Origin: Paucibacter sp. DJ2R-2
GTDB taxonomy: Bacteria; Pseudomonadota; Gammaproteobacteria; Burkholderiales; Burkholderiaceae_C
DNA: 64,000 bases
Direction of reading: 5' to 3'
Assembly: GCF_025717675.1 (NCBI RefSeq)
Contig: NZ_JAJIRT010000003.1
Coordinates: 186,001-250,000, forward strand
In this document: in pieces, positions 43,481 through 53,900 of the stretch
Numbering within the stretch: the stretch's first letter is position 1
Layout of the letters: each line of letters opens with the position of its first letter
The notes under the pieces: model-generated
Database searches by the model: none
What the model was told of the DNA's origin: nothing
What the model saw: only the letters and a program-made list of their open reading frames with translations
Position numbers and translations under genes: made by a program

Positions 43481-43790
43481 TCAGGAAGCGGCTTGCGGAC
43501 TGGGCGTCACTGCTTCATCGAATCCCTTATGGGTCTTAGGTCTTCCAAGTGCAGATCAAGTGGGTGCGATCGGTGCGATGCGTGTGCCACTTTTGGTGTT
43601 GCGCTTGGTACCGCGTTTAGCAGGCTTGTTGGCCATGGCTGGTTCCTTGAGTGGCATGTAGATGTGGAGTTAGTAGCTTGAGATCGACGGGCTAGACGGA
43701 TGAGTCGAGGCTGGATGCGAAAGAAGCCCGCTGCAAACGGGGATAAGTCCGCCTACAGATAATGGTTTCAGTGTTTTTGGAGTTTTAACC

Positions 43791-44927
43791 ATGCAGTCTC
43801 TCGACAACCCCGCGCAGGACCGCGAAATCGGCCGCCGCAGCGATGCTGGCGATGCCAGCACGCAGGACAGCACCCGCACCGACGACACCCGCATCGGCGC
43901 CGTCCGCCCCTTGATTTCGCCGGCCCTGCTGCTGGATGAGTTGCCGCCGCCGGACAGCTCGCTGCAGCTGGTCGAGCAGGCGCGCCGCGACATCAGCGAT
44001 GTGCTGCACGGCCGTGATGACCGCCTGCTGGTGGTGGTGGGCCCATGCTCCATCCATGACCACGACCAGGCCATGGACTACGCCCGCTTGCTCAAGGACC
44101 TGCGCGCCGAGTTGCACAAGGACCTGCTGATCGTCATGCGCGTGTACTTCGAGAAGCCGCGCACCACGGTCGGCTGGAAGGGCTACATCAACGACCCGCG
44201 TCTGGACGGCAGCTTCCACATGAACGAAGGCCTGCGCCTGGCGCGCAAGCTGCTGCTCGATGTGACGGCGCTGGGCTTGCCGGCCGGCACCGAGTTCCTG
44301 GACCTGCTGTCACCGCAGTACATCAGCGATCTCGTGTCCTGGGGCGCCATCGGCGCGCGCACGACCGAGAGCCAGAGCCACCGCCAGCTGGCTTCCGGCC
44401 TGTCCTGCCCGGTCGGCTTCAAGAACGGCACCGACGGTGGCATCAAGGTCGCCAGCGATGCGGTGCTGGCCGCCAGCGCCAGCCATGCCTTCATGGGCAT
44501 GACCAAGATGGGCGCGGCTGCGATTTTCGAAACCCGCGGCAACGACGACTGCCACATCATTCTGCGCGGTGGCAAGGCGCCCAATTACGACGCGGCGTCT
44601 GTTGCCGCCGCGTGCGAGGCCATGCGCAGCGCCGGCCTGCGCGAGCAGGTGATGGTGGACTTCTCGCATGCCAACTCGAGCAAGAAGTTCGAGCGCCAGA
44701 TCGATGTCGGCCGCGACGTGGCCGCACAGATCGCCGGCGGCGACGCACGCATCACCGGTGTGATGATCGAGTCGCATCTGCAGCCGGGCCGGCAGGATCT
44801 GGCCGAGGGCCAGACCAAGCAGGATCTGCTGCCCGGTGTGTCCATCACCGACGCCTGCCTGGGCTGGTCGCAGACCGAGCCACTGCTGCGCGAACTGGCG
44901 GCAGCCGTGCGTGCACGGCGCGGCTGA
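43791..44927 (+). CDS. aroG: 3-deoxy-7-phosphoheptulonate (DAHP) synthase, class I
   Basis: First enzyme of the shikimate pathway, condensing phosphoenolpyruvate and erythrose 4-phosphate. The 378-residue sequence shows LLVVVGPCSIHDHDQAMDYA, MRVYFEKPRTTVGWKGYIND, the PEP/E4P block IGARTTESQSHRQLASGLSC and the metal-site region VMVDFSHANSSKKFERQ. It belongs to the AroFGH group, probably feedback-regulated. The first 35 residues are charged and variable. A terminator follows the stop. It is a housekeeping gene in otherwise accessory surroundings. Confidence 0.95.
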   Translation: MQSLDNPAQDREIGRRSDAGDASTQDSTRTDDTRIGAVRPLISPALLLDELPPPDSSLQLVEQARRDISDVLHGRDDRLLVVVGPCSIHDHDQAMDYARLLKDLRAELHKDLLIVMRVYFEKPRTTVGWKGYINDPRLDGSFHMNEGLRLARKLLLDVTALGLPAGTEFLDLLSPQYISDLVSWGAIGARTTESQSHRQLASGLSCPVGFKNGTDGGIKVASDAVLAASASHAFMGMTKMGAAAIFETRGNDDCHIILRGGKAPNYDAASVAAACEAMRSAGLREQVMVDFSHANSSKKFERQIDVGRDVAAQIAGGDARITGVMIESHLQPGRQDLAEGQTKQDLLPGVSITDACLGWSQTEPLLRELAAAVRARRG

Positions 44928-44952
44928 GCCTGAGCGGCAGCAGATCGGGGGA

Positions 44953-44976
44953 GACCGCGTACGGTCGCTCTTTTTT
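44953..44976 (+). terminator. Rho-independent-type terminator after aroG
   Basis: GACCG and CGGTC pair around a CGTA loop, then GCTC and six T residues follow, ending about 50 bases after the stop codon. The stem is short but the T-run is the best in the window. Confidence 0.6.
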
Positions 44977-45464
44977 CTGGTTGAGGGCAGGTCTGCAGGA
45001 ATCCAAGCACAGTGGGCGTGCAGCCGGGTCGTGACGGCTGGGCGACGCGCTGAGGGGATGAATACGATCCAGTGGCTTGCTTCCAATGTAGCGCCGGCAG
45101 CCCTGCCATGCGGCCGTCCGATTCTGTGGTCCTCGCGGCTCGACCTTCTTGTAGGTCATTGGTGCCAAGGCCAGAGCGCGCTCACCCGTTCGATGGCTCT
45201 CGTGACCAATGTTGCGTGAACGTGTGAGTCTTTCTATTCCAGATAGCTAAGTGGAGTTGATGGACCCCAGGACGTGCGCAAGCCCTTCACAAGATGCTGA
45301 ATCGGTGGGACAGCAGCTGGCGTGCGCTTGCATTCACACTGTCCTTCTTCGAGCTTTCCTGGTGGGTGTTCTTGAGTCTCGTCATCAACTCTGACGATAC
45401 CTGCGATGCTTGGTCACACCTGCGAAACCTAGGATGGTCCGCTTATCGAACAAGGAGGCAGGAA
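44977..45464 (+). other. Non-coding stretch upstream of the SGNH-type gene
   Basis: No gene recognised. A reading frame open from 45294 into the next gene has no similarity in its first 57 codons and lacks a ribosome site at its start, so the stretch is taken as leader or promoter DNA. Confidence 0.4.
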
Positions 45465-46325
45465 ATGCATTCAATCGTCATCAAGCCCGTTGACTTCAAT
45501 CGGGTGTTCGTGGATCAGGGCTTGGCGGTATCGGACTTCAAATACATCATCCTGGCCGAGGGGGACTCGTGGATGGAGCGCAGCGCCGTTCTGCAAGGGT
45601 CACTTCCGGATTTCTACAGCTTTTTGTCAGACTCCAAAGACGAGCCCACACTGATCATCAACTTGGCTACTTTTGGTGACGAACTCCGTCGAATCGGCAC
45701 GGTGCAACGCAAGGAATTCAAGTATTGGCTGAGGCAATTCGAGTACGACGCTATTTTCTTCAGTGCAGCAGGCAATGACTACATCGATGCGGCGCGTGAC
45801 CCCGATCCTGGACAAGGAATCCTGAAGCAGTTCAACCATGCAGGTGCGCCCTCCGCTGCGAACGACTGCATCGACTGGCTGGCAGTCAATGAGCTGCGAC
45901 AGACGTATTTGGGCCCTTGCTTCAAAGCTGTTTATGACATGGTTCAAGCGAGCCCACGAAACAAGGGCAAGCCCATTCTGGTCAATAGCTATGACGTGCC
46001 TGTCGCCCGCAACGCTCCAGCAGTCAGGAAGGCTTGGCTCTATGAAGCCTATGTCAAGAACAACATCCCGGAGGCGCTATGGCCAGCTGTGACGGCTGCT
46101 ATCTTCGCGTCTATTGGTGACGAACTGAGTTCATGGGCAGTAGGGCGCCCTTGCGTGGCTCTGGTTCCAACTCGCAACGTGCTCAGTCCAGCCGATCCGA
46201 CGAGTCAGGGCGAAAGTGGCGACTGGATCAATGAGATTCATCCGAATCGGCAGGGCTGGGAGAAGTTGGCGCCGATTTGGCGGGCGACGTTCCGAAAGGC
46301 AGTGGGATTGCCGGCGGAAGCCTGA
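45465..46325 (+). CDS. SGNH/GDSL-like hydrolase-fold protein (286 aa)
   Basis: ATG 45465 is preceded by AGGAGG at ideal spacing. The sequence has the SGNH landmarks: block I AEGDSWME with Ser35, block III AAGNDYID with G103-N104-D105, and block V NEIHPNRQGWEKLAP with His259. The usual Asp three residues before the catalytic His is Asn here. Members are esterases or lipases of many substrates. No signal peptide is seen, so it may be cytoplasmic or exported without a classical signal. The family is likely; activity is uncertain because of the Asp-to-Asn change. Confidence 0.7.
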   Translation: MHSIVIKPVDFNRVFVDQGLAVSDFKYIILAEGDSWMERSAVLQGSLPDFYSFLSDSKDEPTLIINLATFGDELRRIGTVQRKEFKYWLRQFEYDAIFFSAAGNDYIDAARDPDPGQGILKQFNHAGAPSAANDCIDWLAVNELRQTYLGPCFKAVYDMVQASPRNKGKPILVNSYDVPVARNAPAVRKAWLYEAYVKNNIPEALWPAVTAAIFASIGDELSSWAVGRPCVALVPTRNVLSPADPTSQGESGDWINEIHPNRQGWEKLAPIWRATFRKAVGLPAEA

Positions 46326-47554
46326 GGGCGAGGCAGTCTGAGCTTCGTTTTTGAGTGTTCGAAGTTCTTGGCGAGCTGCCCAGCTTCTCACCCACACCCA
46401 GGCGGTTCAGTGGGTTGCAGGGCCTTGCTCAGGTGTGGCTTGGATGGTGTCCAGCCATTCCTGCCAGGTTGATTCGCTCACGTCCAGACCTTCAATGGCT
46501 TGCGTGGTGTGCGGCGCGTGAGGCTGGCGCAGACCCTGAATGAGTCGGCCTACCCATTGACTGATTGGTGTGCTCAAGGTTTCAAGATGTGGCATGACAG
46601 GCTCCAGTTGCATAGAAGCTACTTTCGGCGGTCAGCTTCAAATCGTCTATCCGACTCCTGGGTGCCTACCTTTGGGGGGGGCTGTGCGCGACTAGGGTGT
46701 GTGGGATGTTGGGGGGCGCTCTCGTTCTCGCGGTCGAGGGGTCTGTTTTCGGAGTGTTGAGTTGCCGGAGCCACAGCCAGCGCCCTCGCGACTTCTCAGT
46801 GTTCTGGCGGGAATGCTTTGCCAGGTCTCACGCTGTTCAGTCCGGTGGTTGTCGTGCGGTCTGATCTATGGATTTGGAGTCCCTTGCCACTGTCGTGATG
46901 AATGATCAGGGTTGATGACAGTGCTTTGCACGATCACGAATGAGGTGTTGTTGGTCGAAGCGTTTTTGTGTGGATGGCACTCTTGGGCAGCGCGCCTCCT
47001 GGAGGGCAACTCGCCTAGGGCAGTCGGCTCATCCCGATTCCTTTGGATGAGGCCGTTTCGAGCCTGGCTGTGATCTCGCTGGTCGGGGTGCACGACGGCT
47101 CCCACATGGTGGAATGCAGCGAGGTGGTGACCTTCCCGCGGTGGCGGTGGGCCACTTGATTCCACTGTGTGCCATGGCCGGGCTGAAGCCGACTGAACGA
47201 CAAGCGTAGCGTGCTCAGGTTGACGGCAAAGATGTGCGAACGCCTCGTACTGAGTTCCTGTGCGCTTTCCAACGGATCACACCTGCGATGCGCATGCCGA
47301 TGGGCCGAAAATTGGTTTATGAGTTCGCGCGGTTCCTCGCGCGTTATTTCCGTTTTTGTTTTTTGAGCGTTTTTCTTGAACCTGGGGGCGCCGCAGTGGC
47401 CGGGTCGGTCGCACGCATTGCAAGCGCCAACCAGGTTGAACCGTTTATCTAAGGGCTTCAGGGAGACTCCTCCCGCATCGTTCGAAACCGATGAGCATGA
47501 ATGGACCCATCTGCAGTTTCACGCCTTCGCTGACACCTCCGCTGCTGAGGGCGC
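46326..47554. other. Long stretch with no recognised gene
   Basis: About 1.2 kb. The only coherent small frame is on the minus strand at 46407-46613 (68 codons, with PISQWVGRLIQGLRQPHAPH), with a weak ribosome site; it may be a small gene. Two runs of seven or more G occur near 46673-46680. Other open frames (46866-47165, 47015-47272 minus) are Arg/His/Pro-rich and look like shadows in GC-rich non-coding or eroded DNA. Confidence 0.4.
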
Positions 47555-48343
47555 CTAGCTGGATTCCAGCAGGCCGTGGGCCGCAGCTCTTTGGGCGGAT
47601 GCTCTTCGATTGCGGCAGTGCAGACGCGCATTGATACGCTGGAAGCGTGAGTTCACGGAGGTCGTTGTCAGGCCGGTGCGTTTTGCGATTTCCTTCGTGC
47701 CCAGGCCTTGCCACTCCATAGAAAGCAGGGTGACATCGTGGGTTTGCAGTCTTGCCGATTCGCGCAGGCGGTCTTGCAGATGTCGAGTCAACCATTCGTG
47801 CAGCTCGGCTGCGAGTGCGCGAGCCAGTGTGCGCACCAATTGCGCTTGCTTGCCTTCGAAGTCGTCCGGCGTCGCGCTGCCCAGGCACAGCATTTCGAGG
47901 CGATCTAGATTGGATCCTGCGGGCGTGGGCACGATGAGGCAAGATTTGAAACCATACTGATTGGCAAGTTCGATGGCTTGTGCATCGTTGGCGTCTTGCC
48001 GTGGCACTTGGTGGTCCGTACCGGCCACAGTGCGGCTTCGGGCGAAGCGAAACCATGGGTGTTCCAACATGGAGCCGACCGTGCACTGAGCCTGTGCGAA
48101 ACCAGGATGGCAAGCAAAGAGGCTGAAGCTGGAGGCCTCTAGGCCACCCTCAGGGATGCTGGCGGTGTAGATGCTGCCGCTGGCGCCGATGGCCATGGTG
48201 GCCCGAGCCAGGCGATCGAGCAGCTCAGGCGGGCTGTTCGCGAGCGGGATCTGGACGATGGCCTCCAGTGCATTCTCCGCATAGTGCTCTGTCTTCGCGA
48301 TCTCTAGGATGGAGCTGTGCGGTGCTTGTGTATTGGATGACAT
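47555..48343 (-). CDS. LuxR-family transcriptional regulator (262 aa)
   Basis: The N-terminal about 170 residues look like an autoinducer-binding or GAF-like sensor (LLDRLARATMAIGASGSIYT, then GFKSCLIVPTPAGSNLDRLE). The C-terminus is a LuxR-type helix-turn-helix (LLSMEWQGLGTKEIAKRTGL, TTTSVNSRFQRINARLHCRN). ATG 48343 (MSSNTQAPHSS) is preferred; an upstream in-frame reading adds low-complexity residues. No luxI is near. It is the closest regulator to the lasso peptide genes apart from their own sigma factor and could control them, but nothing in the sequence proves it. Confidence 0.8.
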   Translation of the reverse strand: MSSNTQAPHSSILEIAKTEHYAENALEAIVQIPLANSPPELLDRLARATMAIGASGSIYTASIPEGGLEASSFSLFACHPGFAQAQCTVGSMLEHPWFRFARSRTVAGTDHQVPRQDANDAQAIELANQYGFKSCLIVPTPAGSNLDRLEMLCLGSATPDDFEGKQAQLVRTLARALAAELHEWLTRHLQDRLRESARLQTHDVTLLSMEWQGLGTKEIAKRTGLTTTSVNSRFQRINARLHCRNRRASAQRAAAHGLLESS

Positions 48344-49294
48344 GGTCAAACTCCCGTTTGATTTGGGCGAGCAACAGCGGGGCTGTGAAGCGCAAGGGAT
48401 CGTTGTCCAGGCAGGCGTCGAACTGTTCGCGGTTGTCAAACAAGGTCCACCACTCGGTCCTTGCGTTGCCTCCGCCTGCGCAGGTCCGGCCGGCTGCTAC
48501 GCCGGAAGGTACGCTCAAGAGCTGAACCTTCCAGCCTGCGCTAGGGGCAGATGCTTTGAGTGGCGCAGGGGGCCGGGTGGATTTCGCGGTCCTCCTGCGA
48601 TGGGCGGGGTTTTCCAGCCTGGAGGGTATTGCCGGTCTGGCATTCCCTGCGTCTCTGACTTCGAGCATTCTGTTGTTCAACACGGCGGGCTCCGGGTGTG
48701 AATGGCCAGACGCGGGGCGGTGCGCTTGTGACCTTGGCTGTCACTGGTCGCGGCCCTCTATTGCCGAGCCAGCCGCAGCTGGGCCATGGGCAAGCTCGTC
48801 GAGAGGGGCGGGCGCCTGACGTGCCGGACCTGATGGCCAGGAAAGACTACCGGCGCCCAAACGATGGCGTGCGTTCGACGGTCGGGATCATGGCGGGCAC
48901 ATGCCGCGAGTTCAAGGGCTGAGTTCCCATGTGGGTGTGAGCGTTCGGTGGGCCCTTGTAGAGATTGCCCGTTCGCCTGCGTTGTCGCAGTCGATGCTGT
49001 TCCGCGATTGATGCTGTGCACGATGGGCGTTAGCCGTGCATCCGGCTCTGGGTGCTGCGTAGGTCCTTTCGCACCGTGCGCTGCCCAGGGGCAAGGGCGA
49101 AGGTTTCATGGTTCGATACGGAAGCGGGAGAGCAGGGCGGTCACTCGCGGGCAGTTAGCCTGGCCCTAATGGTGCTTTCGTTCGGTGTCCGTCAGAAAGA
49201 GGAGAGCGGCCGCGCTGGCTTTCTCGCCTTCTGCGGCTTCGCATCCTAAGATTCAAAGTTGTCGTCCAACTTCGATGCATGACGCCGCATTGCG
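48344..49294. other. Stretch with one doubtful gene upstream of the luxR-type gene
   Basis: A minus-strand frame 48225-48683 contains a protein-like segment (TEWWTLFDNREQFDACLDND followed by PLRFTAPLLLAQIKREFDHV) that runs 119 bases into the luxR-type gene. It may be a small coupled gene with a frameshift near its end. The remainder to 49294 shows no gene; it includes the promoter region of the sigma factor gene. Confidence 0.35.
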
Positions 49295-49774
49295 ATGGTG
49301 AAGAACTGGCAGTCCGTGCTCTCGCGTGTCAGGGCCGCCTTGATGCGCCGTGGCCGCACGCGCCATGATGCGGACGATTTGGTGCAGGAGGCCTGGATCC
49401 GTCTGGCCTGCCAGGAGCAGCAGCAGGTCATCACCAGTCCTGAAGCCTTTTTGATGCGGATTGCGCTGAATCTGTCGATCGATGAATTTCGCAATGCCAG
49501 AAACCATGGCGAGCAGGTTTTGATCGAGGACCTGGTGCTGGTCGATACCAGACCTTCTGCCGAGTCCACACTTTTGGCTCGAGAACGGTTGACGCGACTG
49601 AGTGAGTGCTTGGCGCAACTGGATACCCGTACTCGCAGGATATTCTTGGCCCACCGTGTCGATGGCATGAGCTATCTTGAAATTGCAAGGGAGCAGCGTT
49701 TGAGTATCAGCTCGGTGGAGAAGTACGTCGCCAAAGCCACCTTGGTGATCACCCGGTCAATGGAGGGCTGGTAG
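49295..49774 (+). CDS. FecI-type ECF sigma factor
   Basis: A 159-residue iron-starvation/cell-surface-signalling sigma factor. Region 2 includes RHDADDLVQEAWIRLACQ and FLMRIALNLSIDEFRN; region 4 includes LDTRTRRIFLAHRVDGMSYL and EIAREQRLSISSVEKYVAKA. It lies two bases ahead of a fecR gene and upstream of a TonB-dependent receptor with an STN domain, the full three-part signalling set. The signal sensed is presumably the lasso peptide, or a metal bound to it. Confidence 0.93.
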   Translation: MVKNWQSVLSRVRAALMRRGRTRHDADDLVQEAWIRLACQEQQQVITSPEAFLMRIALNLSIDEFRNARNHGEQVLIEDLVLVDTRPSAESTLLARERLTRLSECLAQLDTRTRRIFLAHRVDGMSYLEIAREQRLSISSVEKYVAKATLVITRSMEGW

Positions 49775-49776
49775 CC

Positions 49777-50859
49777 ATGGATGCTTCAGCAGACCCCGAT
49801 TCAAAGGATACCTCGGGTCCCCACGTGACGCCTGAAATCGCGGCCGAGGCCTCGGTCTGGATTGCCCGGCTGCACGGGCCGGATCGTGGGCCAGAGATGG
49901 AACGCGAGTGTTTGGCGTGGCAGGCCCGTTCGGCCGCCCATCGATTGGCGTTTGAGCGATGTACCGACGTGTGGGAGTCGGTGCCGGGCGTCCGCTTGGC
50001 GGATGCTTTTGCGAGCGCCTCGCGTCGTGCATCCGACGCAGGCGGCGGCGGTGAAGCAGGTCCGGGCTCCCAGAGGTCCGCCAGCCGCATCTGGATCCTG
50101 GCACCGGCCTTCATCGTCCTTCTTGCCGGGGGGAGTGGCTATTGGCACTTTGTGCGTGGCGGCGAATCCTTTGGTACCCAAGTGGGCGAACAACAGCAAC
50201 TGATGTTGGTGGATGGCACCCGCATGACCCTGAACACCGATACCCAGGTTCGCGTGGACATGGGGACGTCAAAGCGAACCGTCGAGTTGCAGCGTGGTGA
50301 AGCCTTGTTTGAAGTCAGCAAGGACCCGGAGCGGCCCTTTGTGGTGAAGGCTGGTGGCAACGAAGTGGAGGCTATCGGCACGGTGTTCTCGGTGCGCATG
50401 CCGGGTGGCAGTGGTCAGGGTTCTCAGGAGTCGGCAGTGACGCTGATCGAGGGCCAGGTGGCAGTGCGACCGCCTGTGGCTAGAGACGTCCGTGGATCTG
50501 AGGCCGACAAGGCAGTGTTGATGCAGCCAGGGGAGCGCTTGCGTTGGGTTCCACAGGAACTGGGCGCCAGTCGACCCGTGCGACCGCAGCTGGATCGGCC
50601 GAAGTTGGCGACTGTGCTGGCCTGGCGACGCAATGAAGTGGATTTCGAGGATGCGTCCTTGATGGAGGCCACATCAGAGATGAATCGGTACAGCCGCACA
50701 CCGATTGTCTTGTTGGGGAACGGCACGCTCGGGACGCTTCGAGTCAGTGGTCTGTACCGGACGGGAGATAGTGCGGGCTTTGCCCATGCAGTGGCTGCCT
50801 TGCACGGCTTGCGGCTGCGTGAGCAGGGCGGACGTCTGGAGTTGTCGCAGTCTCAGTAG
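49777..50859 (+). CDS. FecR-type anti-sigma regulator
   Basis: A 360-residue inner-membrane regulator. It has an N-terminal DUF4880 domain that binds sigma (about 15-60: AAEASVWIARLHGPDRGPEM, then WQARSAAHRLAFERC), one membrane helix (about 106-125: IWILAPAFIVLLAGGSGYWH) and a periplasmic FecR domain (GTRMTLNTDTQVRVDMG ... RTVELQRGEALFEVSKDPER). A C-terminal DUF4974 domain touches the receptor STN domain. It is two bases from the sigma gene and 78 bases before the receptor gene. Confidence 0.93.
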   Translation: MDASADPDSKDTSGPHVTPEIAAEASVWIARLHGPDRGPEMERECLAWQARSAAHRLAFERCTDVWESVPGVRLADAFASASRRASDAGGGGEAGPGSQRSASRIWILAPAFIVLLAGGSGYWHFVRGGESFGTQVGEQQQLMLVDGTRMTLNTDTQVRVDMGTSKRTVELQRGEALFEVSKDPERPFVVKAGGNEVEAIGTVFSVRMPGGSGQGSQESAVTLIEGQVAVRPPVARDVRGSEADKAVLMQPGERLRWVPQELGASRPVRPQLDRPKLATVLAWRRNEVDFEDASLMEATSEMNRYSRTPIVLLGNGTLGTLRVSGLYRTGDSAGFAHAVAALHGLRLREQGGRLELSQSQ

Positions 50860-50937
50860 GGCAAGCCCTGGCGGAAACGCACTCGACCAGCTCGTCATCT
50901 CGATGTCACCAACCTGGAACTTCGAGAGAGGCACGAG

Positions 50938-53900
50938 ATGTTAGGCAAAGTATTCAGAGGCAGTCGATGGGGCGGCAGCCATTTGTTGGACAGCGCCTTG
51001 CTTGCGCTGGCTTTGTGCTGTGGAGCGGCATGTGCCAGCGAAGCTGCTAGTGCTGCAAAGCATCGGATTGATCAGCCGGCGCAACCTTTGGGTGAGTCGC
51101 TGCGGGCGATCGCCCGACAGACCGGCGTCTCCATTGTTTTTGATCCTGGCAAGGTCAATGGCCGAACATCGCGCTCGGTATTCGGCCATTTGACGGCAGC
51201 AGAGGCTATTGCTCGTGCGCTGGAGGGGTCTGGCCTGACTCCCACTGTGATGAGTGACGGTTCGATCGTGGTTCGCCCCGCACCGACGCCGGGTACTTCA
51301 GGGCCGGCCAGTGGGCCGGGCGCTGCGACCGTTCCTACTCTGGAACTTGCGCCTCGCCCTTCGGGCATGGCCGTCGCTGTGGCTGATGCTTCAAGCAGCC
51401 GACCCATGATGGCCGTGACGGCCTCGCTCGTGAACTCCGATGCGGCCTCGACTGAAGAGGGCCATGGAACGGTGGCTTCACTCGGTCGGATTGAGGTCAC
51501 CGGATCTCGCCTCAAGCGCATTGAGGCGGACGGCCCCACGCCTGTCAATGTCTACACGCGCGGCGATATCGACCGCAGCGGTCAGCCCTCGTTGGAGCGC
51601 TTTCTCAGCACTTTGAACGAGGCCTCGGTGAGCCCCGGAGAAAGCAGCTTTGTCGCCACGACCGGTCAGGGATCCGTCCAGCTTCGGGGTTTGCCTTTAG
51701 GTTCAACCTTGGTGCTCATCAATGGTCGCCGTTTGCAGGCCGTGGGTTCCTCGTCGGCCAATTTCTTCAATCTCAACCTGATCCCCATGGCTGCGGTCGA
51801 TCGCATCGAAGTCGTTCCCGTAGGCTCATCTGCAGTCTATGGCGGAGATGCGCTGGCGGGTGTGGTCAACGTCATTCTCAAGAAATCCCTCGACGGCTTG
51901 GTGCTCGATGCACGCCTTGCCTCAGGGCAGGGCAGTGGGGATGGAAACATTTCCATGGGTGCTGGCACTCGCACGCAGTCCGGCTCCTACATCGTGCTTG
52001 GCGCCTACAACAAGGCCTCTCCGCTGACCATGGCCGAGCGGGGTTTCTTTGTGGATGCCGATTACCGGCGCTTCGGCGGTGTCGATGCGCGCACCCGTTC
52101 GTGCACCCCGGGCACGGTGAGCAGCAGCACAGGTGCGAATCTTCCAGGGCTGAATTCATCGTTCGCAGCCATCCCGACGATGGCGCCAGGCCAAGCCTTG
52201 ACCCAGGCCAGCTTCACCGCAAGCGCCGGGCAGGCCAATCTGTGCAATTCCATGGCCAATGGCAAGGGCAGGGCGCTGGTGCACGGCACGGAGAGCCTGT
52301 CTTTTCATGCCGCCGGGGACTACCGGCTTAGCGATGACTGGTCGGTGTTCGGTGAGTTGACCCTTGCAAAGGACAAGCTGTCGGCGGAAGAAGGCGGTCT
52401 GCTTTTGAGCAATGTTCTGGTTCCTGCCACCAATCCGCACAATCCCTTCAGTGTTCCTGTACGTGTGACCGCCCGCCTAGGTCCTGAGAACGGATTCGAG
52501 CGGTTGGCTCGTGACACCGATTTCACACGGGCTTTGGTGGGGATGCGCGGTGAGCTGCCGGCTGGATGGGAGCTGGAGGCTTCGTTTTCAAGCACGCGCG
52601 ACGATGGTCAGCGACGCCTGTCCAACACCACGCCCAATGTGGCAGCCCGCACCGCGGCCTTGGCCGCGTCCAGCGCCGCTGCTGCACTCAATCCCTTCAC
52701 GGCGGGCAAGGCGGCCAGCGATGAGGTCCTCCAGGCGATTTGGTCGGACTCGATTCGCGACAACCATGGCCGCAAGGACCAGGTCAGTGCTTTTCTGCGT
52801 GGCTCGGTGTTGGAGTTGCCCGCCGGGAGCGTGGATCTGATCGCGGGCGCGGAGGCGGCTCGCGATCGGTACCGGACGGTCACGCCGGGGAGCTTTGACA
52901 TCGCCGCGAGACGCTCTAACAGTGCGGCCTTTGGCGAAATGCATGTACCTCTCTGGCGATCCAGTCCCAGCGAGGGTCCTGCCCGCGAGATGGCGGCGCT
53001 CACCATCGCTGCGCGGCGTGACCACTACAGCGACTTCGGCAGCGCAAGCACATACCAAGCTGGCTTGGAGTTCCGTCCGAGTAAGACAACGCTCCTGAGG
53101 GCTTCAACCGCCACGTCCTTCAAGCCGCCTACTTTGCTCCAGACCAAGGTAGATGATCTGCGCTACAGCACGGAAGCCTTTGGACTGGTGGATCCGGCAC
53201 GAGCGAACGCACCCATTGTGGGCGGTGAGGTGTTGCGCACCACCAACCGGGACTTGAATCCCGAAACCGGCCGTGCCTTGGCATTTGGCGCTGTTTGGGA
53301 GCCTGAGTCCGCGCAAGGGACCCGTCTCGGTGTGACGGCTTGGCGCGTGAAGATCGATGGGCTGATCTCGCTTTTGTGGCCGCAGGTGGTCTTGGCCAAT
53401 GAGGCTCGCTTTCCTGGTTTTGTGACGCGTGCGCCAGCGGCTCCTGGTCAGGTAGGTGCTGTTACACAGGTGCTCTATGCCGAGGTCAATTACGGCGGTG
53501 TTGACACCTCGGGGCTGGACTTGGAAGCGGCCCATGCCTGGAAGACCGAGGGGAGCAAGTGGACCTTGTCCGCCAGTGCCACGCGTACTCGCGACTACGA
53601 GGTGACGCTGGCACCAGGAGCTCCGGCCGAGAACCGTCTGGGACGACGTGCCATCGACTTCTGGTCACCGGCGTGGAAGGGGCGTCTGTTTGCAGGCATG
53701 GATCGTGGCGCATGGAACATGGGACTGACCAGCCGCTACTTGGGGCGCTACCGAGATTCTTTGCCCAGCGAGCGCCGGCTCGGAGGCTATTGGCTTCACG
53801 ACATGGCGGCGACTTTCAAACTGGCACCGCTGGGTCTGAGCTTGGCTTCCGCCAAGGACGCCTCGCTCTCTTTGTCGGTGGCCAATATTGCCAATCGCAT

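Noticed and set aside
46866-47272. Overlapping minus-strand frames around 47 kb as a transposase.
   Set aside because: No DDE or other transposase motif could be found and no inverted repeats were seen.
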